Positions 7,403-14,125 of a DNA stretch of 18,981 bases are shown here, piece by piece. The DNA is from an uncultured Pseudogracilibacillus sp. (lineage in GTDB: Bacteria; Bacillota; Bacilli; Bacillales; Amphibacillaceae): contig CALJVC010000033.1 of NCBI GenBank assembly GCA_937974845.1, positions 1-18,981 on the forward strand, read 5' to 3'. The notes beneath the pieces are model-generated. The model had not been told where the DNA came from. It ran no database searches and worked only from the letters and a program-made list of their open reading frames with translations. The first letter of the stretch is position 1, and the number at the start of each line of letters is the position of its first letter. A program made the translations under genes and the position numbers.

Positions 7403-8284
7403 TTATCGATCCTTTTTCACATGTAAGGCCTGGTAAATATCCCGCCGGGAACAGTGCCGGTCTTGGGCTACCTTTCTCATCGCTTCCTTATGGGATAGTC
7501 CTTCTTTCTCTTCATAGTATGCTACATGTTCAGCGATCGATAGGGTCTCCCACCAATTTCCCTCTTCGATTTCTTCCGTTTCTTTTCTTCCTTCAAGAAT
7601 CAGGACACATTCACCACGAACCGGGTGTTCTTTTACCCATTCTGCTAGCTCTTGCACAGTTCCACGAAGGTATTGCTCGTACAATTTTGTTAACTCCCGG
7701 GCCAGAACAATCCGCCGTTGACTAAAATATTCCTTGAGATTACCCAAGGTCTGGATCAAGCGATGGGGAGCTTCATATAGAATCATCGTCGCCTCCTGAC
7801 CCTTTAATGTTTCGAGTACTTCCTTTTGTTCCTTCGACTTTCTAGGGAGGAAACCGATAAACAAAAATTTCTCCGTCGGAAGACCGGAACCGACAAGGGC
7901 AGTCAAGGCCGCATTCGCCCCTGGTAAAACAATGACTGAAATTTCCTTAGCGATAAGCTCTTCTACTAAAGCAAAACCCGGATCCGAAATCGCTGGCATA
8001 CCTGCATCGCTAACTAAGGCGATATCATTTCCCGCTAATAAGCGTTCGAGAACATAAGCACTCCGTTCCCGATGGTTATGCTCATGATAGCTTATCGTTT
8101 GGTTATCGATTGCAAAGTGATTGAGCAATTTTTTCGTACGACGGGTATCTTCAGCAAGTATAACATCGACCTCTGATAAAATTCGGACCGCCCGATAGGT
8201 CATATCTTCTAAATTACCTATCGGGGTCGGTACGAGATAAAGCTTTCCTACCTTTGTTTCGTCATAACTATTTTGTATTCTCAT
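7403..8284 (-). CDS. rsmI: 16S rRNA (cytidine1402-2'-O)-methyltransferase RsmI
   Basis: A 293-residue tetrapyrrole-methylase-fold enzyme that 2'-O-methylates C1402 in the ribosomal P site. Diagnostic motifs: LYLVPTPIGNLEDMT (about residues 16-30), AEDTRRTKKLL, SYHEHN, ALVSDAGMPAISDPG and LPGANAALTAL. The ATG overlaps the 3' end of yazA by 17 nt, with GGAGGG inside yazA at a good distance; translation is probably coupled. Last gene of the yabB-yazA-rsmI group, convergent with abrB. Confidence 0.96.
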   Translation of the reverse strand: MRIQNSYDETKVGKLYLVPTPIGNLEDMTYRAVRILSEVDVILAEDTRRTKKLLNHFAIDNQTISYHEHNHRERSAYVLERLLAGNDIALVSDAGMPAISDPGFALVEELIAKEISVIVLPGANAALTALVGSGLPTEKFLFIGFLPRKSKEQKEVLETLKGQEATMILYEAPHRLIQTLGNLKEYFSQRRIVLARELTKLYEQYLRGTVQELAEWVKEHPVRGECVLILEGRKETEEIEEGNWWETLSIAEHVAYYEEKEGLSHKEAMRKVAQDRHCSRRDIYQALHVKKDR

Positions 8285-8546
8285 CCATCTGACCCTCCAT
8301 CGATTCGATTAATCGTAACTTTTCTTGCCGGGTAAACGTCTTAATTTCGTACTCTCGTTTCAAAGCTTCCGACTTTGTTTTAAAACGCTCTACATACACC
8401 AGTTGAAAAGGACCACGACCCCGGGTATACTTCGCCCCTTTTCCCGCCTCATGCATACGCATCCGCCGCTCTACATCTACCGTATAGCCCGTATACAAAG
8501 TATGGTCTCGACACTGCAACATATAAACATAATGATTATTGGCCAT
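8268..8546 (-). CDS. yazA: GIY-YIG domain protein YazA (UPF0213)
   Basis: A 92-residue single-domain GIY-YIG nuclease-superfamily protein of undetermined cellular role. The core motif is seen as YVYMLQC followed by LYTGYT, then the conserved arginine region ERRMRMHE and GKGAKYTRGRGP. The start is placed at the ATG at 8546, which overlaps the yabB stop by 11 nt and matches the family N-terminus (M-x-x-N-N-H-x-x-Y in B. subtilis). A start at 8591 would add 15 residues inside yabB. The distance to the GGAGGAGG tract is long, but GAGAA is nearer, and coupling to yabB translation is likely. Confidence 0.9.
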   Translation of the reverse strand: MANNHYVYMLQCRDHTLYTGYTVDVERRMRMHEAGKGAKYTRGRGPFQLVYVERFKTKSEALKREYEIKTFTRQEKLRLIESMEGQMDENTK

Positions 8547-9279
8547 AAATAATTTCTCGAGCCTCCTCCGTATATTCATCATCGGATCCATAAATATATA
8601 AAGGAGGTAACACCTTTAAGCCGGGCCGACCATCTCGTATTCCCTCGAGTAAAATCATGTTCGCTTCACGTCCCCTTTTCGGAAAGACGAATTGGAGCCG
8701 TTTCGGTTCAATCCTATACTCTCGATATAAGGTTAGTAGGTCAACGAGCCTTTCTGGTCGATGCACGAGGGCTACTTTACCCCCAGGTTTCACGTAGCGT
8801 TTACCCGCCCGTACGACATCCTCTAAATTACACATCGTTTCATGACGGGCAATCGTTAAATATTCGTTTTTATTATATTCCGATCGATTCGGAGTATTGA
8901 AATAAGGAGGGTTACAAGTAACCACATCATAGAAGTCATGCTTCAACCCTACCTTACTATCTCGCAAGTCTCCTAAGGTAATCCTAATTCTCTCGGTTAA
9001 CTGATTCAATTCAACTGTTCGTACAGCCATATTAGCTAAACGTTCTTGAATTTCTAAACCATCGATAGACGCCTTTGTCCGATCCGCTAAGATTAACGGG
9101 ATAACACCATTTCCTGTCCCAAGATCTAAAATATTCCCCTTCTGAATCGGCACGTGTACAAACTGCGCTAGAAGAACGGCATCGAGGGAATAAGAAAAAA
9201 CGGTTGGACTTTGAATAATAGGTCGTTCTTGACCTGACACTAGTCGATCCAGTCGTTCATCATCTAATAAAGTTACCAC
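8536..9279 (-). CDS. yabB: tRNA1(Val) (adenine37-N6)-methyltransferase-like protein YabB (TrmN6 family)
   Basis: A 247-residue Rossmann-fold SAM methyltransferase. Seen: the SAM-binding loop LDLGTGNGVIPL (51-62), an acidic residue in GLEIQ after the second strand, and the N6-adenine catalytic motif NPPYF (123-127). The N-terminal block with FSYSLDAVLLAQF is typical of the YabB/YfiC group that methylates A37 of a tRNA; the exact tRNA here is inferred. The GTG start at 9279 is supported by GGAGGAAG 7 nt upstream. It heads the yabB-yazA-rsmI group after a strong terminator that ends the upstream yabA operon. Confidence 0.92.
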   Translation of the reverse strand: MVTLLDDERLDRLVSGQERPIIQSPTVFSYSLDAVLLAQFVHVPIQKGNILDLGTGNGVIPLILADRTKASIDGLEIQERLANMAVRTVELNQLTERIRITLGDLRDSKVGLKHDFYDVVTCNPPYFNTPNRSEYNKNEYLTIARHETMCNLEDVVRAGKRYVKPGGKVALVHRPERLVDLLTLYREYRIEPKRLQFVFPKRGREANMILLEGIRDGRPGLKVLPPLYIYGSDDEYTEEAREIIYGQ

Positions 9280-9297
9280 AGAACTTCCTCCAAGGAC

Positions 9298-9325
9298 ATC
9301 ATATTTTTCATTAAAAAAACCTCAA
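9298..9325 (-). promoter_or_regulatory. Putative yabB promoter overlapping the yabA terminator
   Basis: Minus strand: -35 TTGAGG (9320-9325), 16-nt spacer, -10 TATGAT (9298-9303; 5 of 6). The -35 lies in the 3' arm of the yabA terminator and the spacer contains its T-run. The -35 is weak, so this is tentative. Confidence 0.45.
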
Positions 9326-9363
9326 GCATGGTTATCCCTTTTGTAGATAACCATTTCATGAGG
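9313..9363 (-). terminator. Intrinsic terminator of yabA
   Basis: Long hairpin: outer CCTCA/TGAGG pairing and inner 9-bp ATGGTTATC/GATAACCAT with a small internal loop (9320-9363), followed on the minus strand by seven T (9313-9319). It starts 8 bases past the yabA stop. Confidence 0.9.
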
Positions 9364-9370
9364 CGTAATG

Positions 9371-9712
9371 TTATTCCTTATTAAACAATTCGAAACAAAA
9401 GAGACAATCTTCATCGGAACGGGGACTTCCAAAATGCATGTGACAAATGTGGAACCCCTCCATATATAACCTTGCTAAATTATCAAGCCCATCGTGGGGA
9501 GGAGATTTCTTTTTCTTCCCTTTTTCTTCTTCTTCTTTCTCCTTTTGGGTATAAAAATGGGTCCGCAAATGTTCATTTTCAATCGTAAGACGGTGATTTT
9601 CCTCTATTAATTTACTAAGGTCGTTTTTTAAAGTACCTAATTTTTCGTACAATTCGCCGATCTGGGTTTCCATTTGCGTCACCTGTTCAAAGATTTCTAA
9701 TTTATTGTTCAC
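9371..9712 (-). CDS. yabA: Replication initiation control protein YabA
   Basis: A 113-residue negative regulator of replication initiation; in B. subtilis it bridges DnaA and the DnaN clamp and limits DnaA cooperativity at oriC. The sequence shows an N-terminal coiled coil (about 1-60, tetramerisation), a charged lysine/glutamate linker (about 57-70), and the C-terminal zinc module with His88, Cys90, His93, Cys103 and Cys106 in HICHMHFG and DCLFC. GTG start with GAGGTGGAG upstream, 14 nt after ricT. Ending the operon with a strong terminator fits its role as last gene of the dnaX-to-yabA replication block. Confidence 0.95.
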   Translation of the reverse strand: MNNKLEIFEQVTQMETQIGELYEKLGTLKNDLSKLIEENHRLTIENEHLRTHFYTQKEKEEEEKGKKKKSPPHDGLDNLARLYMEGFHICHMHFGSPRSDEDCLFCFELFNKE

Positions 9713-9726
9713 TTGTACTCCACCTC

Positions 9727-10554
9727 TTATTCAGGGATTGACAATGTGATCGCATCTTCTTCAATTATCTCATCAAAGGAAAATTGAACGATTTGTTGGT
9801 TTTCTTCTAGTTCGACGTGAATTGTTTTAGCAAGTATATTTAGATCGATGACTTTTCCTCTGCCTCTTTCTGTTTCGACTTTTTCACCGACATCCGGTAG
9901 ATTGCGCTTCGCCTCTTCATAGAGTTCATTTTCATACTTTAAACAACACATTAAGCGACCGCAAAGACCGGATATCTTCGATGGATTCAGGGATAAGTTT
10001 TGATCCTTAGCCATTTTAATCGATACCGGTTCAAAATCACCTAAAAACGTTGAACAACAAAGCATACGACCGCAAGGGCCAATTCCACCGAGTAATTTTG
10101 CCTCATCCCGAACCCCTATTTGTCGTAACTCTATTCTCGTTTTAAAACGCGCAGCCAAATCTTTTACTAACTCTCGAAAGTCAATACGACCATCAGCTGT
10201 AAAATAAAAAATCACCTTGTTCCTATCGAAGGTATATTCAACATCTACTAGATTCATCTCGAGTTCGTGATCGGCAATTTTTCCTTCACAAATCACATAG
10301 GCTTCCTTAGCCATTTGTTTGTTCTTTTCTACGTTTTTCCGATCCTCTTCATCGGCGATGCGGATAACCTTCTTCAAAGGTAATACGACATCTTCTTCAT
10401 CTACTAATTTATTAGCAATGACTACTTCGCCATATTCGATACCACGAGCCGTTTCGACGATAACATAATCATCTAAAGTTAAATGATAATTATCTGGATC
10501 GAAATAATAAATCTTTCCAGCTTTTTTAAATCGAACTCCGGTTACTTCGATCAT
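9727..10554 (-). CDS. ricT: RicT (YaaT), PSP1-domain subunit of the RicAFT Y-complex
   Basis: A 275-residue protein, the length of B. subtilis RicT. With RicA and RicF it forms an Fe-S-containing complex that steers RNase Y mRNA processing and promotes sporulation, competence and biofilm formation. The PSP1 domain is clear, as are cysteine clusters GPCGRMLCC and SGLCGRLMCC around the conserved SIKMAKDQNLSLNP stretch. The start is set at ATG 10554, because AGAGGTGG lies 7-8 nt before it; a GTG at 10566 falls on that ribosome binding site. It follows holB closely (14 nt), indicating co-transcription. Confidence 0.96.
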   Translation of the reverse strand: MIEVTGVRFKKAGKIYYFDPDNYHLTLDDYVIVETARGIEYGEVVIANKLVDEEDVVLPLKKVIRIADEEDRKNVEKNKQMAKEAYVICEGKIADHELEMNLVDVEYTFDRNKVIFYFTADGRIDFRELVKDLAARFKTRIELRQIGVRDEAKLLGGIGPCGRMLCCSTFLGDFEPVSIKMAKDQNLSLNPSKISGLCGRLMCCLKYENELYEEAKRNLPDVGEKVETERGRGKVIDLNILAKTIHVELEENQQIVQFSFDEIIEEDAITLSIPE

Positions 10555-10568
10555 ATAGTAAACCACCT

Positions 10569-11561
10569 CTAAAATTGCAAAATGAGCTGTTCAAACACTA
10601 AACTTGGATGAACATGTTGATTCCACTTTCGCTTTGCTTCTAACGTTAATTTTAACATATGCAGAAGACGACGGTTAGAAAAGCGTTCTGTCATGCGAAG
10701 TAATAGGGCATCGTCCTGCTTGAAAAAGGATAACGTATCATAGCTACCAATTTGTGCATAAATTATATCACGTAAGGCTAAGAGTAACAGCTCTAAACCT
10801 AGGCTTTGCTGTTCTTTTTCCTTCAATTGAGGTAGCCATTCGTCCTGTACAAATAAAAACCTTTCCTCATAGCGTTCGATTAATAGCTGAAACAATTGTT
10901 TAATAAGTTGTTGAAGGGTGTATATGTCCCCGGCCTCGTGTAAGGCAATCGCTTCGTCAATATTCGTCGTTAATGCGCTTAACAACTTACTTTCGGCCTC
11001 GGTTATTTGGAGTTCATCTAATGCTTGTAATTTTGTTTGGAAGCGGGAGGAGTCTAAAGGTTTTAAATCAATCAACTGACAACGGGAACGAATCGTCGGT
11101 AAAATCGCTTGGCTCTGCTCGGTAAGTAATATCGCCGTCGACGTTACATTTGGCTCCTCCAAAAACTTCAGCAAACGATTTGCAGCATGGGTCGTGAGGG
11201 TTTCAGCCTGATCGATAATGTATACCTTCTCAGTCGATTCTACCCCTGAGAAAGAAAACTCCTTCCGTAAATAATCGATCTGCTCGTTTTTAATCGTCCG
11301 ACCCTCCGGTTGAATCCAGTGAACATCGGGATGGTTTGAGGACTGGATACGTCGACAAGCGTGACAACGTTGGCAAGGATCCGTTCCTTGTAAATTTTCA
11401 CAAAAAATTGTCATTGCGAGAATCGTTGCGAACGTTTTCTTTCCTGTCCCACGCTCGCCTTGAACTAAGTAGGCATGGGATAGGCGTTTTCGCTTCATAC
11501 TATTGACGAGTATGCGACTCGCTAAAGGCTGTATCGTAGAAAAGCTTGACCAATCAAGCAT
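10569..11561 (-). CDS. holB: DNA polymerase III delta' subunit HolB
   Basis: A 330-residue AAA+ clamp-loader subunit that with DnaX and HolA loads the DnaN sliding clamp. Seen: a P-loop-like GERGTGKKT (35-43) with the second Lys typical of delta', a zinc module with Cys54, Cys63, Cys66 and Cys69, a degenerate Walker B (IIDQAE, 115-120) consistent with a non-hydrolysing subunit, and an SRC motif (159-161). The C-terminal collar domain is full length. ATG at 11561. It sits between yaaR and ricT as in B. subtilis. Confidence 0.96.
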   Translation of the reverse strand: MLDWSSFSTIQPLASRILVNSMKRKRLSHAYLVQGERGTGKKTFATILAMTIFCENLQGTDPCQRCHACRRIQSSNHPDVHWIQPEGRTIKNEQIDYLRKEFSFSGVESTEKVYIIDQAETLTTHAANRLLKFLEEPNVTSTAILLTEQSQAILPTIRSRCQLIDLKPLDSSRFQTKLQALDELQITEAESKLLSALTTNIDEAIALHEAGDIYTLQQLIKQLFQLLIERYEERFLFVQDEWLPQLKEKEQQSLGLELLLLALRDIIYAQIGSYDTLSFFKQDDALLLRMTERFSNRRLLHMLKLTLEAKRKWNQHVHPSLVFEQLILQF

Positions 11562-11588
11562 GTAGGCACACCTTTCTATTCATCTAGC

Positions 11589-12023
11589 TTACGTATATAA
11601 ATTGACAAGTAAGCCTTCGATTTCACCGATGATTGCAAGTAAATCAACGGCTTTTGCTTCTTGGTTTAATAGTTCATCGGTTAATTCAACGAGCTTATCA
11701 TCTATTTTTTCTACAGTGATTAAACGGTGGCTAAAGTTCGTCGTATTGAAGTTCCGCGTTTCCTTGACCGACAGGCCATCGAATACAGCTTCTTCTAAAA
11801 ATTGTTGAATCATCCGTTTGAATCTAGCTAAATCCCGAAAGGAACGAAAGCGAACGACCTTCTTTCCTTGCTCGCTAATATCGCGCACCATTTTTTCCAA
11901 GTCGTATTTCTTCATATGGTCAGCCTTCGTTCGAATCATTTGTTCAAAATCTTGCTTACTAGCTTCTCGTTGACGGACTGGCTTTTGTTCTACTTTAGAA
12001 CGCATTTCCTGATCGATTCGCAT
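11589..12023 (-). CDS. yaaR: YaaR family protein (DUF327)
   Basis: A 144-residue, mainly helical, charged protein of the conserved Firmicutes YaaR/DUF327 family. Recognisable features are the DLEKMVRDISEQGKKV segment, the block RFKRMIQQFLEEAV (about 67-80) and the C-terminal helix ending near IGEIEGLLVNLY. No catalytic motif, signal peptide or membrane segment is seen and no biochemical role is established. Its fixed position between darA and holB suggests a link to the replication/c-di-AMP cluster, but that is only context. ATG at 12023; AAAGGAG lies about 13 nt upstream, rather far. Confidence 0.9.
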   Translation of the reverse strand: MRIDQEMRSKVEQKPVRQREASKQDFEQMIRTKADHMKKYDLEKMVRDISEQGKKVVRFRSFRDLARFKRMIQQFLEEAVFDGLSVKETRNFNTTNFSHRLITVEKIDDKLVELTDELLNQEAKAVDLLAIIGEIEGLLVNLYT

Positions 12024-12051
12024 CTTAGGATGTCTACTCCTTTACTCTATA

Positions 12052-12381
12052 TTAGAACCGAAAAAAGGATTCAATAGGAAGGACGAAAACCGTCGCGCCA
12101 CCTACTTCTACCTTCACAGGGTTTGGAATGTAGGAATCAGCACTTCCTCCCATTGGAGAAACAGGGGCTACCATCTGTTCTCTTTGCGAGCAATTATCTT
12201 TGATAATATCGAGGGCTTCCTCTACATATTCAGCCTGGCAACCAATCATAATGGTCGTATTTCCTTCCTTTAAAAATCCCCCTGTTGTAGCTAATTTCGT
12301 CGTTTGAAAATTAGCCTCATTCAGCGCTGTTGTAACCCGATTTGAATCTTTATCCTGTACGACCGCAATAATTAACTTCAT
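12052..12381 (-). CDS. darA: c-di-AMP receptor DarA (PII-like, YaaQ)
   Basis: A 109-residue PII-like trimeric protein that binds cyclic di-AMP, linked to potassium and osmotic homeostasis. Family hallmarks: MKLIIAVVQDKDSN at the N-terminus, TKLATTGGFLKEGNTT (about 28-43), REQMVAPVSPMGG and the end with GGATVFVLPIE. The start is set at ATG 12381, giving exactly the B. subtilis length; in-frame ATG/GTG codons at 12384, 12390 and 12393 lie in or next to the ribosome binding site (AAGGGTGA). It is 16 nt downstream of tmk and 28 nt upstream of yaaR. Confidence 0.95.
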   Translation of the reverse strand: MKLIIAVVQDKDSNRVTTALNEANFQTTKLATTGGFLKEGNTTIMIGCQAEYVEEALDIIKDNCSQREQMVAPVSPMGGSADSYIPNPVKVEVGGATVFVLPIESFFRF

Positions 12382-12397
12382 CATCGTCATCACCCTT

Positions 12398-13027
12398 CTA
12401 TTCTTTTATTTTTTCCTCTACGCACGCCATAGCTTTCGTAACTACTTCTTCTATAGGGCGAGATGCGCATATCCGTTTTATACGTTTAGGAAATAATTCC
12501 ATCACTCGTTCATAGCCTTCCTGTACTCGCCGATGGAAGGTAAGGTCTTCTAAATCTAAACGATTAATCTCACGACGCTCATTCGCATAGATTCGGCGTA
12601 GACCTTCCTCTGGTGATAAATCTAAATATAAAGTTAAATCCGGCATATGTCCGTCGAGAGCAAAGGCATTCATTTCCCATACTTCCTCAATACCAATCCC
12701 ACGGGCATAACCTTGATAAGCTAAACTACTATCAATGAACCGATCGCATAGGACGACCTTGCCCGAGGCTAAGGCTGGGAGTATTTTTTCTATTAAATGT
12801 TGCCGCCGAGCTGCTGCATACAGTAGAGCTTCTGTCCGCTCGTCCATCTCTTGATGATCTGGATGGAGGATGACCTCGCGTATTTGCTCTGCAATCCGAA
12901 TACCTCCAGGTTCCCTTGTTGTGACGACATCATAACCTTGGTCCTGTAACTGTCTTGCTATTTCCTTCAAGACCGTCGTCTTACCAGAACCTTCTCCACC
13001 TTCCAACGTTATAAATAGTCCTGACAC
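12398..13027 (-). CDS. tmk: Thymidylate kinase
   Basis: A 209-residue dTMP kinase that makes dTDP for dTTP synthesis. Seen: P-loop GGEGSGKTT (about 9-17), TREPGG (about 37-42), the catalytic DR motif in CDRFIDSSLAYQG, and the LID region containing RINRLDLE-like sequence (about 143-150). The GTG start at 13027 has GAGGAAG about 9 nt upstream. It is the first gene of the tmk-darA-yaaR-holB-ricT-yabA run, since csfB upstream ends in a terminator; a TGtTACAAT extended -10 at about 13100-13108 may be its promoter. Confidence 0.96.
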   Translation of the reverse strand: MSGLFITLEGGEGSGKTTVLKEIARQLQDQGYDVVTTREPGGIRIAEQIREVILHPDHQEMDERTEALLYAAARRQHLIEKILPALASGKVVLCDRFIDSSLAYQGYARGIGIEEVWEMNAFALDGHMPDLTLYLDLSPEEGLRRIYANERREINRLDLEDLTFHRRVQEGYERVMELFPKRIKRICASRPIEEVVTKAMACVEEKIKE

Positions 13028-13099
13028 GCTACTTCTTCCTCTCGAACTTACGTCCCCACTCTAACTTTCTTCTACGTTCTATGAAAGATATATACCCCT

Positions 13100-13108
13100 A
13101 TTGTAACA
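13100..13108 (-). promoter_or_regulatory. Putative extended -10 promoter of tmk
   Basis: Minus strand TGtTACAAT (-10 TACAAT at 13100-13105 with upstream TG). No good -35 at 17 nt; GTGAAT lies 18 nt upstream. The leader would be about 65 nt. Support is moderate: it is the best candidate between the csfB terminator and tmk. Confidence 0.45.
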
Positions 13109-13216
13109 TGAGTAGACAGTACAATTCACTTGTTAGTCTCTAACTATCCAGAAAAAAGAAATACAGTTAGTTCATATTTTAACGAGCTGGTCTATCCTTG
13201 TAAAGCTTGTTAAAAC

Positions 13217-13266
13217 AAAAAAACGTAAGAAATCCTTAGAGCTTGTGGACTCTTACGATTCTTACG
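13217..13266 (-). terminator. Intrinsic terminator of csfB
   Basis: 8-bp perfect outer stem CGTAAGAA/TTCTTACG (13224-13231 with 13259-13266), additional pairing AGAG/CTCT inside the loop, and seven T on the minus strand (13217-13223). It lies 6 bases after the csfB stop. Confidence 0.82.
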
Positions 13267-13272
13267 CTTCCG

Positions 13273-13452
13273 TTAGTCTAGTGTCTGTAGGGACGGTTTT
13301 TGCCAACCTTTTAATTTTTCAATATAGTAGTTATATTTCGCTTCCCGAGCATCGGTATGTATCATATTATATTCACAGGCGACGCATATAAAGGTTGTAT
13401 ATAAATGAATACCCGCTTCTTTATATTCCTCACAAATCGTACACCGTTGCAA
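13273..13452 (-). CDS. csfB: Anti-sigma-G factor Gin (CsfB)
   Basis: A 59-residue zinc-binding protein that holds sigma-G (and sigma-E in the forespore) inactive until the right stage of sporulation. Two CxxC knuckles are visible, CTIC near residues 4-7 and CVAC near 24-27, followed by YNYYIEKLKGW. The start is taken as TTG at 13452: the near-perfect ribosome binding site GGAGGTGA ends 5 nt before it. An in-frame ATG at 13467 overlaps that ribosome binding site and one at 13488 lies above it. A sigma-F-like promoter lies just upstream, overlapped by a perfect inverted repeat. In B. subtilis rrnA separates bofA and csfB; here the gap is under 60 bp. Confidence 0.93.
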   Translation of the reverse strand: MQRCTICEEYKEAGIHLYTTFICVACEYNMIHTDAREAKYNYYIEKLKGWQKPSLQTLD

Positions 13453-13463
13453 GGTTATCACCT

Positions 13464-13500
13464 CCATCAGTTTAGTAGAAAGTATCACCTAAACTGATGG
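13464..13500 (-). repeat. Perfect 12-bp inverted repeat over csfB promoter and ribosome binding site
   Basis: Arms 13464-13475 and 13489-13500 are perfect inverted copies with a 13-nt loop. The downstream arm (on the minus strand) takes in the first two G of the csfB ribosome binding site. There is no T-run after it, so it is not an intrinsic terminator. The sigma-F -10 element fills most of the loop, so an mRNA begun there would contain only the downstream arm. Confidence 0.92.
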
Positions 13501-13509
13501 TTCCTATAC
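13481..13509 (-). promoter_or_regulatory. Putative sigma-F promoter of csfB
   Basis: Minus strand: -35 GTATA (13505-13509), 15-nt spacer, -10 GGTGATACT (13481-13489), fitting the sigma-F pattern GYWTA-N15-GGHVANMAT with one mismatch. The start would be about 13473-13476, some 22 nt before the TTG codon. csfB is sigma-F dependent in B. subtilis, which supports the call. Confidence 0.72.
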
Positions 13510-13510
13510 C

Positions 13511-13777
13511 TTATACGCCCGGTAAAAAAACTTGAACGACAAGCAAGGCGCCTACACCGAAAAAACCGAATAGAGCACTTAACAACACGGTAAATATATT
13601 AATCGGTACATAAAGACCGAACTGATTGCCAAGCCCATTCAATAATAAAAGGAGTAAGACGCCGACGACGAAACGAACAGTACTAGTACCAATGAAACGA
13701 AACAGTAACCGAGGCATGCGAACGATTAGAAAGACGAGAATAAAAAAGCACAATCCCAAAAGAACGGTCATGTTCAC
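13511..13777 (-). CDS. bofA: Pro-sigma-K processing inhibitor BofA
   Basis: An 88-residue integral membrane protein of the outer forespore membrane. With SpoIVFA it inhibits the SpoIVFB protease until the forespore signal arrives, so coordinating sigma-K activation. Three hydrophobic segments are seen (about 4-22, 32-48 and 58-86). The LYVPINIFTVLLSALFGFFG block, with the conserved NG/PIN residues, is the family signature. GTG at 13777 (AAAGGGG about 10 nt upstream) gives 88 aa, against 87 in B. subtilis; ATG at 13771 is an alternative. It follows yaaL; a TATAAT at 13824-13829 lacks a good -35. Confidence 0.92.
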   Translation of the reverse strand: MNMTVLLGLCFFILVFLIVRMPRLLFRFIGTSTVRFVVGVLLLLLLNGLGNQFGLYVPINIFTVLLSALFGFFGVGALLVVQVFLPGV

Positions 13778-13834
13778 TCTGTTTACAACCCCTTTCCCTA
13801 CTAGCTATATGCAGAAAAAGGGGATTATAGAACC

Positions 13835-14056
13835 TTAATCTAACCTTAAGACAGTAATCTTCCGATGCTTGGCTTCTTTTAATAAAAACATATAGACCGC
13901 CTCGGTTAACTTTAATCGATCCCGAGCCTCTGTAAGGGGATCGAGACTACGATCGACAATGTGGCGTAAGTTCTGCCATTCCGATTCCTTCGCAAAAATC
14001 GTTTGCAACAAATCTTCATCGACGATACGGTGCTGACGACGTTTTCTCTTTCTCAT
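13835..14056 (-). CDS. yaaL: YaaL family protein (DUF2508)
   Basis: A 73-residue, highly basic N-terminus followed by a helical region of the YaaL/DUF2508 family; the closing segment with EAVYMFLLKEAKHRK is typical. No function is established. The start is the ATG at 14056, because AAGGAG lies 7 nt upstream; an in-frame ATG at 14110 would add 18 residues and place that ribosome binding site inside the gene. It sits between recR and bofA as in B. subtilis, and probably shares the dnaX-recR transcript. Confidence 0.88.
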   Translation of the reverse strand: MRKRKRRQHRIVDEDLLQTIFAKESEWQNLRHIVDRSLDPLTEARDRLKLTEAVYMFLLKEAKHRKITVLRLD

Positions 14057-14125
14057 TTTTTCTCTCCTTACAAGTTCGTAATGTAAAGATGAACCATTGA
14101 CTAGTAACATATGAGAACGAAAGGT

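Noticed and set aside
7360..7725. 121-residue plus-strand reading frame after abrB
   Set aside because: It begins inside the abrB terminator region and runs antisense to rsmI; composition and lack of a ribosome binding site mark it as a shadow.
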